DNA of 64,000 nt. It comes from Silene conica (taxonomy: Eukaryota; Streptophyta; Magnoliopsida; Caryophyllales; Caryophyllaceae). Of the stretch, positions 47,027 through 58,177 are shown in pieces. The notes under the pieces are model-generated. The model saw nothing but the letters and a program-made list of their open reading frames with translations. It was not told the DNA's origin and did no database searches. How positions within the stretch are numbered: the first letter of the stretch is position 1; every line of letters begins with the position of its first letter. Made by a program: the position numbers and the translations under genes. The stretch is from NCBI GenBank assembly GCA_029255685.2, contig CM055312.2, forward strand, positions 12,486,649-12,550,648, read 5' to 3'.

Positions 47027-47640
47027 GATGTCCTGGGTGATGACTTAAGGTCCATCACCTGACCTGCGTTGAAAGCGGGTTCTTCAGCGCTGCGAATAAC
47101 CATAGAAGATTGAGTTAGATTATAACCCAAAAAATCAAAGAGGGACGGATCATTAAGGCGTCTTTTCTTAAGAGGTGCATAATCCAGGAAAAGAAACTCA
47201 AAAGGACGAATGAATTCCTTTCTCTTCAAATCATGAAGACTGGAATCTAAAGTGCCAAGTTGTTGGTAGTTGAGATTTTCGCCGCCAGATAAGCCAAGCA
47301 AAACAGAGGACATTGCTTGCAGTTGTGATTCCTCAACTGATAGATCAAAACAGTAAGGTCTATTCGACCGTTTGAACTTAGGCCGGCTGTAACAATTAAA
47401 GCCGATACCCACCTTCCTTTTGAAAACAAACTTTATACTCCTTCCAAGGGAATCCAAAGGAAAATTTGCGTGGCCAGCATCAAGAGACACAGAGTCACGA
47501 AAAAGACAAGAGGTGTCCAATTCGCGAGGAGGAGTACGAGGCTCACCCAATCCCAGATTCAGAGATGCATCAGAAGCTTCATTTTCAATTTCCGGAGCAG
47601 ACATATGAAAAGCTGGTGATGGAGCACATGTTGATGGCAC
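47023..47640 (-). CDS. LINE ORF1, C-terminal part
   Basis: A 205-codon frame ends in ATGA (47023-47026), which is shared with the ORF2 start. That is the kind of junction seen where ORF2 is reached by termination-reinitiation. The sequence (SAPEIENEASDASLNLGLG, GRSIKFVFKRKVGIGFN, LKKRRLNDPSLFDFLGYNL) has no zinc knuckle or DUF4283-like RNA-binding domain. The annotated start is only the first ATG after the truncation, not a native one. Confidence 0.7.
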   Translation of the reverse strand: MPSTCAPSPAFHMSAPEIENEASDASLNLGLGEPRTPPRELDTSCLFRDSVSLDAGHANFPLDSLGRSIKFVFKRKVGIGFNCYSRPKFKRSNRPYCFDLSVEESQLQAMSSVLLGLSGGENLNYQQLGTLDSSLHDLKRKEFIRPFEFLFLDYAPLKKRRLNDPSLFDFLGYNLTQSSMVIRSAEEPAFNAGQVMDLKSSPRTS

Positions 47641-47646
47641 AGGTTA

Positions 47647-47686
47647 ATATATAATAGTTAAGTATTAACCATAATCTTAGGATTTT
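47647..47686. repeat. 40-bp direct repeat bracketing the LINE, right copy
   Basis: Partner of 42767-42806. A target-site duplication of this length is long but possible for a LINE. Confidence 0.7.
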
Positions 47687-47732
47687 GGAAAATGGTTCAC
47701 ACAATATCAAAAACTGGAATCATACAATTGTT

Positions 47733-47924
47733 TTTTTGGTGACGAGGGGGTTGATTCCTTTGGGGCCCATGCATTCCCGTGCCACCATATGAACTATGTA
47801 AGCCACCCTTTCGTGGGCCGCGATGGTCAAGTGATCATTGCCCCCGTGATTTGAAACTGGGACCTCTCAACTCCCGCCTTTACAAGTTTTAAGGTTTAAC
47901 CCATAATTACTGAACTAACACCAC
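47733..47924 (-). mobile_element. tRNA-derived SINE, 192 bp
   Basis: On the minus strand it has an A-box-like TTAGTTCAGTAATTATGG, then a B-box-like AGTTTCAAATCACGG ~50 bp later, and an A7 tail at the left end. A 10-bp duplication TACAATTGTT flanks it (47723-47732 and 47925-47934). SINEs are moved by LINE machinery, and an L1-type LINE sits next door. Confidence 0.7.
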
Positions 47925-47933
47925 TACAATTGT

Positions 47934-48022
47934 TCTTTATTAAACTATTTACGGAAGCTTATACAATTGGTCTTTATTAAACTATTTACGGAAGCTTATA
48001 CAATTGGTCTTTATTAAACTAT
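47934..48022. repeat. 37-bp tandem repeat, about 2.4 copies
   Basis: Units beginning TCTTTATTAAACTATTTACG start at 47934, 47971 and 48008. Each full unit ends with the ACAATTGG phrase that resembles the SINE target site. Confidence 0.9.
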
Positions 48023-48929
48023 GTACAGAGTATCTTTAAGAATAACGATAAATCATTCGATGAAACAATCAAATTATTTAATAATTTGCCGTCCATATAC
48101 AATCAACAATAAACACAAGAAAAAATATTACAATATCACTGTGATATTAATTTCAGTACCACCAATAGTCCATCACATCCACATTGCTGGATTATCATAT
48201 TAATATATGATTATATAGTTGCGAAATTTGATACCATCGAGTCACACTATCTCATTTTCCTCGAAAAAAAAGACTGACTCCTTCTATTAAGAAGCCATGA
48301 TTTACAATTAGGAAAGCAAAAAATTTCAACGAAGGGAACAAGTAATAATAAAAGAAAAACTCAAAAAACAATCGAAAATTAAACTTATATTTTCATTTTT
48401 TTAAATTTTTAGCTAAGGCGAGCGCATCTGTTATCTTCTATTAAAATTTGATGGTGAAGGTAGTTAAGATGGTAGTTGTGGTGGTTGAAGTAATATCTAG
48501 AAAGAATAGTATAATTTGGCACTATGCATGTAAATAAGTAATGAAAGTGAAGATAACAAATTGTAAATAGTAAGAGAACGTAACACAAATATTTTGTCGA
48601 TATGATTATTCCATAGTTTCTTTCATTAATGTTTGTTTGCTTGAGAAAAAAACTTACGAAATTGCGTAAAGTTGAAACATCAACATCGATCTTTCTTGTA
48701 TTTTGGTAGGCATGCAATTTCGTTTTGGACAAACATTTAACCTACGGATTGCATCTCATTTCTTATTATAATGCTCCTTTTGTCTTCTAAATCAATTAAT
48801 GCATTTGACAATGATGTTTGCATATGCTTAGTGAACTTAATTATCGAGTATTTGTACTATACTTGTTTTCATCAACATTTTGTTTATTTCTAAATACTTA
48901 GCGGCGAAGCCATGATTTACTGTCAGAAA
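48023..48929. other. AT-rich stretch, nothing recognised
   Basis: Frames here (such as 48409-48732) show no domain. No terminal repeats seen. Confidence 0.6.
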
Positions 48930-48943
48930 ACGCAAACGATTTT

Positions 48944-49162
48944 TTTTTTGCCAGAAGTAAAGGAAGTTTACACATTAGTTGCACCTAACGCAAGGTCATG
49001 CGCAATCTTATTAAATCTACGAGGGATAAACGAAAAACTAATACAGTGAAACCTGGTTGACAAGCCCATGCAGTCTTCAATGATGTCTCTAATCATATGG
49101 TTTGGGTTTTCCAGACCCAAGATTTGCCGAAGGGCATTGAGACAATCCGAAAAAACATGTAG
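48944..49162 (-). mobile_element. short 5'-truncated LINE insertion (RNase H tail)
   Basis: The minus-strand coding remnant (VFSDCLNALRQILG, FSFIPRRFNKIAHDLALGA) is the C-terminal RNase H type domain (RVT_3) of plant LINEs. A minus-strand A tail lies at 48941-48949. A 14-bp duplication ACGCAAACGATTTT flanks it (48930-48943 and 49163-49176). Only ~220 bp was copied, typical of abortive target-primed reverse transcription. Confidence 0.85.
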
Positions 49163-49176
49163 ACGCAAACGATTTT

Positions 49177-49807
49177 AATTGGGACGAACTAGTATTTTCG
49201 TGACAAAGCTCGAAGATTTTTTTTTAAAAGAATTAGCTAAAACTTTTGATTTTTTATTTTCCAACACTGCATATTCTCACATTTATACGATTTTCAAAAT
49301 ATTAACCAACAATCTCAAGCATTACTCAATACAAATAGTTATTAAGCATTTTGATGATCTAGTGTATTATTTACTAACTGATGGTAATGAGACGTATTTC
49401 ATACTGACCATAATTTATGTAGTCTTATTCTGGTGATAGAGGCAATTAAATGACACAAATACTTATATAAGATGATTTTATACAAATTACTGCTACTTTG
49501 TTGCGCATTTGTGATAATTTTATGACATAATTATTTAGCTTCCAAATTTCCGAGATGGTAGTATTAATTTTTCTTGCTCGTCCGTCAATTCTTATATGTT
49601 GAATTTGATTATTCCTCTTGACTGCTTCACATCATACGGACTATATTCAAAGTATACATGTCCTTATTCATATTACTCCCCTATTTTTTGTCTAAATAAT
49701 TGTCACATTATTTGAATTTTTGGTTAATCCCAAATTTGCCTATCATTATTCGAGGTATTTGACCAATTAACGTGCCAGTTTTTTTTTTAAAAAAATACCA
49801 CTACTAA
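49177..49807. other. AT-rich stretch, nothing recognised
   Basis: An 85-codon frame (49179-49436) has no domain and looks random. A Stowaway-like CTCCCC near 49676 lacks a partner end. Confidence 0.6.
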
Positions 49808-50030
49808 AGTCTTGTTCTTTTCGGCTGAAACGAGCTGAATTGAATAAATTGGAATAGAGCTTAATTAAACTAAAATGGGTGAAACTGAGGTGGAGTGAAT
49901 TTAGTTGAATTAAAAGTTACTTTAGTGAAGAGATTAATTGAAAATAATTGATTGAACATAAATAAAACTTAACGGAATACAACTAAACAAAATTGAAAGG
50001 AGCTAAAATTAAGCCAGAAACAACATGGCC
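49808..50030. mobile_element. PIF/Harbinger-type MITE, 223 bp, copy 2
   Basis: Second copy of the 38770-38992 MITE with ends AGTCTTGTTCTTTTCGGCT and, reverse-complemented, GGCCATGTTGTTTCTGGCT. The 3-bp duplication TAA is intact on both sides (49805-49807 and 50031-50033). Confidence 0.85.
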
Positions 50031-50965
50031 TAAATAAGAGATGATTTAATACAAAATTTGATCAGAATTTCGCGTGAATTCGTTTATGAAGTGAGAATCG
50101 CTAACCAATTTTACCAAACCGTCCACATTGAAGTATTGAACGTATCCAGTCGAGTATGAACCAATTGGGCAGTTGTAGATGCATTAAATTGTTACTAGTA
50201 TGTAACAGTACGATTGATTCTATGCCGGAATAATGCAATGGAGAAACAGGGACTGTACGTGAGTATGACTGTATGGGGTATTTAATTAAGTTTATTTTTG
50301 GTGAATATCCAGTCATTTTCAAACCAACCTTATTCACAACTCATATGGATGCTGGTCGGGTTACATTTATTGAACTATATGTTGGGTAGCCTAAGCTCCA
50401 ATATTAATTAATTAAATCGATTATTATTTTACAAAATTCACATCTTCCAAAAGGACTATTTATTCCTGAAAATTACATTTTGTTTCTAATTGTAAAATGA
50501 GAAATACACAAATTTAGATTATACAGAGAGCTATTCTTATGCTTCAATTCAAAATAATAATTATAAGTAACTTTAGTTTTGTCTTCGACTAAAGCCTTTT
50601 TACTTTTATAATATCACTTAACAAATTTTGAAATTATATTTGAATCGTAGCGAGGCTATGATTGGAACCCGGCGAGCTAAGGGCGAAATTATATTTGACT
50701 AGGAACAATCGTCCATACCAGTTCTCTCATAACTCCGTCATTGTCATCGTATTTGATCGAGATTGTTAAAAAAATACTCCATATATAGTTTATATTGCGG
50801 GGTAGCAAATTACCCCATAACTCATGCACTACTTGCAAATCAACCCGCTAAGTTTCAGTTGTGGTAAATTAGCCCTTAAGCTTAAAAAAATATGCAAAAT
50901 ATGTAGAAATCGAGTTTTCTACCTATTATAAAAAAAAAAATTAAAAAAATTATTAAAAATGAATA
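50031..50965. other. stretch without recognised feature
   Basis: A 78-codon minus-strand frame (50101-50337) has no known domain. Confidence 0.55.
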
Positions 50966-51225
50966 CTTCCACCATTCGAATCAATTCTATACATTTGCTT
51001 TATTCATATTTGTCAATATCCGTTTTCTTTTGTTATTATCTTTAGTTACATTTCGATAAAAATTATAAAACTTTGATATTCACAATATACTTGATAAGAC
51101 AATTTAAACAAGATCTCACATAACTATTTTTTATGTTACATATTAGACGTTGTGTCGAAAATTCACCCAATTTATGAATAGTGCTCAAAAAGTGAAATGT
51201 ATAAAATTGATTGGAATGAAGGAAC
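50966..51225. mobile_element. Stowaway-like MITE, 260 bp
   Basis: Left end CTTCCACCATTCGAATCAA matches the reverse-complemented right end GTTCCTTCATTCCAATCAA, and both continue TT(C/T)TATACATTT. TA dinucleotides flank both sides (50964-50965 and 51226-51227), as for Tc1/mariner-type MITEs. Confidence 0.75.
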
Positions 51226-52123
51226 TACAATATTTACATACTCAAGTACTCAACTAAGTGAACAAAATATAATATAAATAAAATTTGATCATATAATTTT
51301 TCATTCTAATTAACTTCACTAAAAATTTCATATTATGAATGTTTTTTCAAAAAAAAAATATTTGAACATTCTTTCTAATAATTAGGAATTTCAGGATTAA
51401 TATTTGATAAATAATTTGACTTTCAATAAGTGGAAAATATATTATTTAATAAATTTCATTTTTAAAAATAAGATATAAGGTTAATTGAACATTAAGAGAA
51501 TTTTATAGGGCTAATTTACTACGGTACATTTATAAGTTAGTTCACTTAATTGCACGTATGAGAGTAATTTGATATATTTCCCATTTATAATGTTACAAAG
51601 TTGCTTGATTAACTATGAAAAGATTAGAAACAAAGGAATAAAATTATTAGTTCCAAGAGTAGGCAACACTTTATGCTTACTTCTATTCAAAGTAGAACAA
51701 GATAATAAAGAGTAGTCCACCATAAACTTATGCATGCAATCACATACATAAGTTTATGAGAATTTGTTCTTATATTTGATGACCACAAATTAAAATATTT
51801 AATTTAACTTTATTAATTTGAAGAGACAATAATAGTGTAAAATCAAGAAAGAAATAATGGAGATAAGTATAGATAAGGATAAGAAAAAAATGGAGGAAGG
51901 TAAGCCAAAGAGGAAGCTCACTAGCTAAGGTGATAAAATTCCAAGAAAACTATGTGTTTGGTTACATGCACTACTTCAGATTGTGACTACCTACTTCAGA
52001 AATTGAGATCATCAACTTATTCCTAGATCACTTTTCTTTCAGGAAATTTCTTTTGTGACCACAATATCTTTTGATTCTTTTTCATGTCTCCCTACAATAT
52101 CTTTTTACAAATGACCGAGTTTC
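51226..52123. other. AT-rich stretch without recognised feature
   Basis: No gene or bounded repeat seen. Confidence 0.55.
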
Positions 52124-52185
52124 GTGCGATCATCGTTCAGCTCATCTCTTAACTGTGCGGTCATCGTTCAGCTCATCTCTTAACT
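52124..52185. repeat. 31-bp tandem duplication
   Basis: Two copies beginning GTGCG(A/G)TCATCGTTCAG; one base differs. Confidence 0.9.
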
Positions 52186-52560
52186 ATTAGGCAGACAAAG
52201 GTTTGATAGGTTACCGTTACCTATCATTAGAAATATCGCAAATTAAACATCTTGGGCGACTGTTTTAGTTATTTGGATAGTATATGTAAAAGGGATTACT
52301 CATTGTTGTCGATAGTAAACACCTTAATCGTTCTTTTCTCATAGTTCTTCCATTAGGTCAATACTGGAATAAGATCATCTTAGATAGCCACGTATGTTTA
52401 ATTGAATCAATGAAACAATTGCGCTTACTAATGCAATTTGTGCGACTGCTTAACTGTCAAGGATCTCTGACGCCGACCATGATATCAAAGTCCTCTAAAG
52501 GCTCTAATCCTCTTTACATTCTTTTATATTGACTTTTCTATTTTATTTTCTTCTATATTT

Positions 52561-52685
52561 AATTAAAGATAAATAAATGATTGAAACGATAATATATGAT
52601 GACGCACATATATGTGTTATTTTTCCTAAAATAATATTCACAAATTAAGCAGTGTATAATCTGTATTATTAGACATGCAACACAG
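52561..52685. repeat. ~125-bp direct repeat, copy 1
   Basis: A block starting AATTAAAGATAAA and containing GACGCACATATATGTG recurs, diverged, at 53231-53357. The region between the copies ends in a Helitron-like 3' terminus. Confidence 0.75.
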
Positions 52686-53195
52686 AAACCTTCTCCTACG
52701 TATAACTCTATCTACCAAATTTAACATAGCCTTTTGCACGAATTTTGTTTCTATTAAGGTTTTCCTTTATGATGGTCTTATACGGTTTCTAATACTTGTG
52801 ACTTACTATCTTTTAATACGAAAGGTGAATAGTTGAATGGACAAAAGGAAAAATTCATCTCAACATGCATGTTTGGTAGAGCAAATAGATGATTAACATG
52901 AACAAGTTAAGGGATAACGGTTAGCATGCGACAATAAATTAAACATTTATATCGAGTCAAATAAGCTAAGGTCAGTTCTAGTCAGATAAGGTCACTCAAA
53001 ATTTTAGGTCGGGTGTGAATTAGGTTTGGGTCATTCAAGTCGAGTCAGTCATATAATTAACATCGCTCAATAAAATGTATTAGCTAGGACGTGTGGTTCA
53101 ATCAACAAGAAGTCGAACCAACTCGTGTTATAGCTGGACTGAAGTTTGTAATGGTATTCTTTAATGATTTAAATAAAAACACAATATTACAAATG

Positions 53196-53225
53196 GTCCG
53201 TAAATTGCACGGGAATTAACTCTAA
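53196..53225 (+). mobile_element. degenerate Helitron 3' end
   Basis: CCGTAAATTGCACGG (weak hairpin) followed by GAATTAACTCTAA and then T resembles the 3' terminus at 63688-63716. The 5' end was not found. Confidence 0.4.
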
Positions 53226-53230
53226 TTTTT

Positions 53231-53357
53231 AATTAAAGATAAAATATATGATTGAAACGACTATATAATAACGCACATTTATGTGTCATTTTCCCTAACT
53301 AATATTAACAAATTAAGGAGGGTGTAATCCGTATTATTCGACATGACTTGCAACATA
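53231..53357. repeat. ~125-bp direct repeat, copy 2
   Basis: Second copy of 52561-52685, roughly 85% alike by eye. Confidence 0.75.
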
Positions 53358-53485
53358 GGGTACGTATGTGAGTTAAGGGATTGACTACGTGTGTACGGGA
53401 CCTCTTATTAATTAAAGCTAAGATTTGGGCAATCCATTTTGTACTCGTATTTCTAATTTTTATTTAGTAAATCGACGATGACGTT

Positions 53486-53543
53486 TTCACATACGTGCAA
53501 TAACAACGAATTTATTCACATACGTGCAATAACAACGAATTTA
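53486..53543. repeat. 29-bp tandem duplication
   Basis: TTCACATACGTGCAATAACA... twice in tandem, identical by eye. Confidence 0.9.
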
Positions 53544-53904
53544 TTTGATACACGAGGTAATTAAATACGCTACATACTGTAATTCGAACTTTTTTCTGAT
53601 TACTCCCTGTGTTTCGAATTCCAATTAATTATTTAATTATTTATATATATTTAATTAAAATACCTTTATAAAGAATAAAAAATTTAAAAAATAATTGGGA
53701 TAAAAAAATTGTCACTTACTTAAGTTTCTAATCAATTACCATACCGTTTTCAATTAATGTTTTGAAAGCCAACGATCAAGTAGCCTCTAACGATTAAGAT
53801 TGACATATCATAATGGGACACTTACTTAAGTGTCTATCGAAAATAGACGCATTGTGTCATTAGGAAAACGATCGGCCTAACAGATATACTGTATATTTTT
53901 GTAA

Positions 53905-54081
53905 GGCCCTATTTTTTCTGACTTATTTTCAGTTCGTTTCAGTTCAGCTCAGCTCTATTCAGTTCAGTTCAGCTCAGCTCCATTCAGTTCAGTTCAGTTC
54001 AGTTCAGTTCAGCTCAGCTTCATTCAATTCAGTTCAGTTCAGCTCGACTTTATTAAGTTCAGCCCACATTATTATTATTAA

Positions 54082-54137
<56 letters not shown>

Positions 54138-55305
54138 GCATTATTATTGTTTTTGTTATTATTATTATTATTATTTTATTTATTTATTTATTTATTTATT
54201 TATTAGTATTCTGTTTATTATTATTAATTAGTAATTATTATTATGATTATTATTGTTGTTTTTGTTGTTGTTGTTTTAATTATTTCTTCATTTTATTATT
54301 ATTAGTAAACATGAAAGAGTGGAAAAAATGTAATTGAGAAGTAAAATTTGATAACATTCAAATAATAATATTTGTTAACACAATCGAAAATCATAATCTT
54401 GAAAATATAGATATCATTAACAAAGACATCATCTATGTTGCTTCACTATTGACTTCTGTATCGTCTTGATGTGCTTCATTATTGAGGTCATTATGGACAC
54501 CAATATCACGCCCTATTTTTTTGCAATTTCTTTTCGAACTTTGTCCATGAGTTTCTTCCGTTCTTTATCATCCATATTTGAATCTGTTCTTCCTTGAATA
54601 CTTTGATGTTGTATAACTGGAATACCAAGTTTATGCATCCGAATGAAATTATGAAGTGTAAACGCGGATACGATAATTGACATTTGATATTTCGTTGTCA
54701 TTTGTGGCATGTTTTTAACACCTTCCACCTTCTCTTCAGCTGACCAAACGTCATTTCAACCGTCATCCTCAAAGATCTAGATGAATGTCGATAATTGAAA
54801 CGTTCAAATATTCCGCTAGGAGGTGCATGCTTATATTCAAGCACATGGTTTCTCACGTATGGATGGCTAATAGGAGACAAATACCCAAGTGTATTCGGGT
54901 ATCCCGAATCCACCAAATAATATTTACCTACAAATATGGTTAGTTTGGACAATTCTTTAATAAAATGGTCATTTTGGCCTAGATATGATTACTTTAATAA
55001 TATAATTATTTTTAAAAAAATCGCAAATTTATATTAATCAAACTTTTTTTATATTATTATTATTAATAATATTATTATTAGTTATTACACTTTAATTAAA
55101 CATTTATATTCAGTTTATTTCTATTAATTTCTGTTTCATTCAGCTCAGTTCAGTTCAGCTCGATTAAATTCATATCAGTTCAGTTTAGTTCAGCTCAGCT
55201 CGATTCAGTTCAGCTCAGCTCAGTTTAGTTCAGTTCAGTTCAGCTCAGCCCCATTCAGTTCAGCTCAGTTCAGTTCAACTCTAAAAAACCAGAAAGAACA
55301 GGGCC
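53905..55305. mobile_element. PIF/Harbinger DNA transposon, 1.4 kb, defective
   Basis: Left end GGCCCTATTTTTTCTGACT and reverse-complemented right end GGCCCTGTTCTTTCTGGTT are inverted repeats. TAA duplications flank them (53902-53904 and 55306-55308). Both subterminal zones (53930-54065 and 55130-55285) are arrays of TTCAG/CTCAG pentamers on the same strand. Inside are a long (ATT)n/(ATTT)n microsatellite (54068-54204) and the 3' part of a transposase gene on the minus strand. The internal deletion has removed the rest of the transposase and any MYB-like ORF. Confidence 0.88.
54513..54952 (-). pseudogene. Harbinger (DDE_Tnp_4) transposase, C-terminal remnant
   Basis: YYLVDSGYPNTLGYLSPI holds the second acidic catalytic residue region. 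NYRHSSRSLRMTVEMTFGQLKRRW holds the catalytic glutamate and FG.LKRRW signature of HARBI1-like transposases. VSAFTLHNFIR is the usual C-terminal motif. The two parts lie in different frames that overlap at 54698-54728, so one frameshift separates them. The first catalytic aspartate and the N-terminus are missing. Confidence 0.88.
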
Positions 55306-55308
55306 TAA

Positions 55309-55853
55309 GTGTGATTGTAGTTACACTACCTAGTTTAATACCTTATATTGTTATGACATTCTACCTTTAAATATAATTGTTAGAAGTCGTTTGATTACAT
55401 ATAAGAATTTTTAATACTTAAAAAGTTTCATATATATTAGATGATTTTTCAATTTATATGAATTAAAAAATATTTTTTGGTTAGATGTAAGCATTTCAAC
55501 TTACTTAGGGGACATATATAAGCAACTTTCTCCATTATGGAGCAATTAAAATTCATGGAAAGTTTCAATTCATGTGAATTGGAGTAACCAAACAACTTAA
55601 ACATTATACAATTCACATGATTAAAATTCCTGTGTAATTTAGCGGGTAACCAAACAACCCCTTAGTTTAATCAAACACAGTAACAGGATAAAATGTATGA
55701 ATAGTACATGCATGTAAGAATTTTAAAAAGAGAGGTCATATGTTACTTTAGTTAATTATGTGAAAGCGCAAAATGTTTTATTTTAATTAATATTCCGTAT
55801 TGTTTTAGTGGCCTGGTTAAAACAAAAATACAGTGAAATATGAATAATATATA
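55309..55853. other. stretch without recognised feature
   Basis: No gene. The phrase TAGAAGTC...ACCAAACAAC near 55380-55660 suggests an old repeat, but no ends could be placed. Confidence 0.45.
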
Positions 55854-56062
55854 CTCCCTCCGTCCCGATCAATTGTTATCTATTACTTTTGACACAAAGA
55901 TTAAGAAAAGAAGTATAAATGAATTTGGACCACACAAATTATATGGCCCGACATGTAATCAAATGTCATCCACGAAAAGTTGCCAAAAATGAAAATAGAT
56001 AACAATTCAATGATACACCCCAAAATGGAAATAGATAACAAAAATGACCGGGACGGAGGGAG
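55854..56062. mobile_element. Stowaway MITE, 209 bp
   Basis: Perfect-looking inverted ends CTCCCTCCGTCCCGATCA and TGACCGGGACGGAGGGAG, flanked by TA on both sides (55852-55853 and 56063-56064). Typical Tc1/mariner-derived MITE. Confidence 0.93.
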
Positions 56063-56064
56063 TA

Positions 56065-58177
56065 TCACTTTAAATTTATATCTACCACCTATTTAAAATA
56101 CAATAGTCTTGTCAATATGATGAGAATTGAGAAATACGCCGCCTTAATTATTTAGATTAAACAGAATTTAAACTAATAAGCGTATTTATTGGTTTAACAA
56201 AGTGCACAACTGCACAATTAATCACATCACATTACAATAGAAAGTGAAGATATTGAATTTGAGACCTACGGAGTATTATTTAGAATACTTTCGTCTTAAA
56301 CAAATAAACCTACTTAATATTAATAATTATAATTAATTAAGTAACTTTAATTCAAACTAAAAAGGTAATTATTATGACCACAATTGAAGCTAACATCGGG
56401 ATGTCAACGATGGCCAACATGCTCCTTGGATCACGGTACAAAAGTACGTCGTTTTGAAGTAATCTTAACAAATCTTCCATTCAAGTTTCATAATGACTTC
56501 TCACATTCCATTTCAAAAACGTATACTCGAAGTTACGTTGGTATTATTGTTTGTATAATAAAAAACTCTCGTATAAAACCGTTCTACACAATTATTATTA
56601 TAAAATTAAATCTTATTTTACTTAATTACCTAGGTAAAGTTAATTATGAGGGTATTTATATAAATTAGATACTATTTTATACTAAATTTATTGTAAAATC
56701 GCTTTACGGGAAACTTTGTCTTCTAGATTTGGATCTCGTACTATAACGTACTAACTTAGTTGACCCTCACGCTACATATAATATTTGTTATTTAGATGGC
56801 TAGCGGCTAGCTCTTTGACTTGAGTTATTTATATACTTCAACTATCTTTCTCTCAATTACTTATTTACTCATTTTATTATAACTTATTATAATTTAAGAG
56901 TATTTTAATAAAAAAATAAACTGATGAATAAGACATATGGAATAGTATAGTTATATACTACTTTTATAGGTCCATTCATATATACGGAGTATAATGTGTA
57001 ACTCTGTGCAAAGTTGGTAAAATAAATAAATAATCATGACTTATGGAAGGTAGTACTCATGACCTCAATTCAAATCTTGGCGCCTCTAACTTGTCATTAT
57101 GGCTCGTTTCAAAGCAAAAAAAAAATCGTGTAATTAAGTGCTAGTATAACAATACGTCAACCGTCTCTTACGGAGCAATTACTTTTGTGCATGTAAAAGG
57201 TTATTTTTTAACCATTTTTTCGCTCTTTATTTATGTTAAACTGCCATAATTGTGGTTCTTTACAAGTACTAATAATGTAAAAGAATCTTATAAATGACAA
57301 AATTTTGTAATGAAGAAAAACAAAATTAATTAAGTGTTTGAAGTAGAAATTAAAGTCAAAATAGAAATCGTAGACATTACACAATTTGGAGGTTTAGTTT
57401 GTCTCTTCTCGTGAACAATAATCAAACCAATAATCTAGCATTAAATTGAATTCTTGATTTGTATCCATCATGCATTATTAGGTGGTGGTATTAATTAAAT
57501 TTAACGTTAATCAAGGGAATGTCAAAGCCTATAGTACCAAATATATCATGCAATAATGCAAGACAAATCCATGTACGGCCAAGCATATGGTTGTTCACCC
57601 AAATAACGTGAAAATAGATAAAGTTAAGCAACATCGCACTGCCCAACTCTCTCTCACACTTGATAATAATAATAATAATGCTAGTTAAAATCTTTTATCT
57701 TAAACCCACCAAATATCAACTAGCATAGTCACGAGAAATGATATTTATGATCAGTGTTCAAATATCGCTAGGAATATATAAAGTTGAAAAGATAACTAAT
57801 CATGTTTATTATAGTTTGAGCTATAATAGTTATGTTATCAAGAGTTAATTAATAACATTCTAAAATCATATTAAAAAGATAAGAAAATAAATATTAACAT
57901 GAAATATTATTTTATCTTTTTAAGTGGCGATTTAAGGAGTTTTGACTTTTATCAATGTTATCTCATACTATATAATAGATAGGAAGTATTACAATTTCAA
58001 ATTTTATATTAACCTGATAAATTGAAAATATCTAATTATTTAAATTAAGTACAAAAGTCTTAAAGTGTATCCTTAAACATAACATTAGTGTCACATTATA
58101 TATTTAAACTGAAAGTCTCGCTTGTGACCACATAGGTTACGACCTCGCTCTCTCACTTGTAGCTGGTGAAAGACTGA
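56065..58177. other. AT-rich stretch without supported gene
   Basis: The 94-codon frame 56384-56668 has no domain. A possible short retroposon at 57036-57122 (B-box-like AATTCAAATC, A-rich tail) is too weak to call. Confidence 0.5.

Larger units (their letters stand above)
42976..47646 (-). mobile_element. L1-type LINE, 5'-truncated within ORF1
   Basis: The element is read on the minus strand. It has the end of ORF1, then ORF2 with endonuclease, reverse transcriptase and zf-RVT domains. ORF1 lacks the usual N-terminal RNA-binding part, so the copy is probably 5'-truncated near 47646. The 3' end is around 42976, where minus-strand A-rich CAAAAAGAAAA is seen. A diverged 40-bp direct repeat flanks the whole block. 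Confidence 0.85.

Noticed and set aside
54068-54204. CRISPR-like or structured repeat
   Set aside because: It is a plain (ATT)n/(ATTT)n microsatellite inside the Harbinger element.
56384-56668. 94-codon frame
   Set aside because: AT-rich, no domain and no conserved context.
57036-57122. SINE or tRNA-like sequence
   Set aside because: It has a B-box-like AATTCAAATC and an A-rich tail, but no A box or convincing target duplication.
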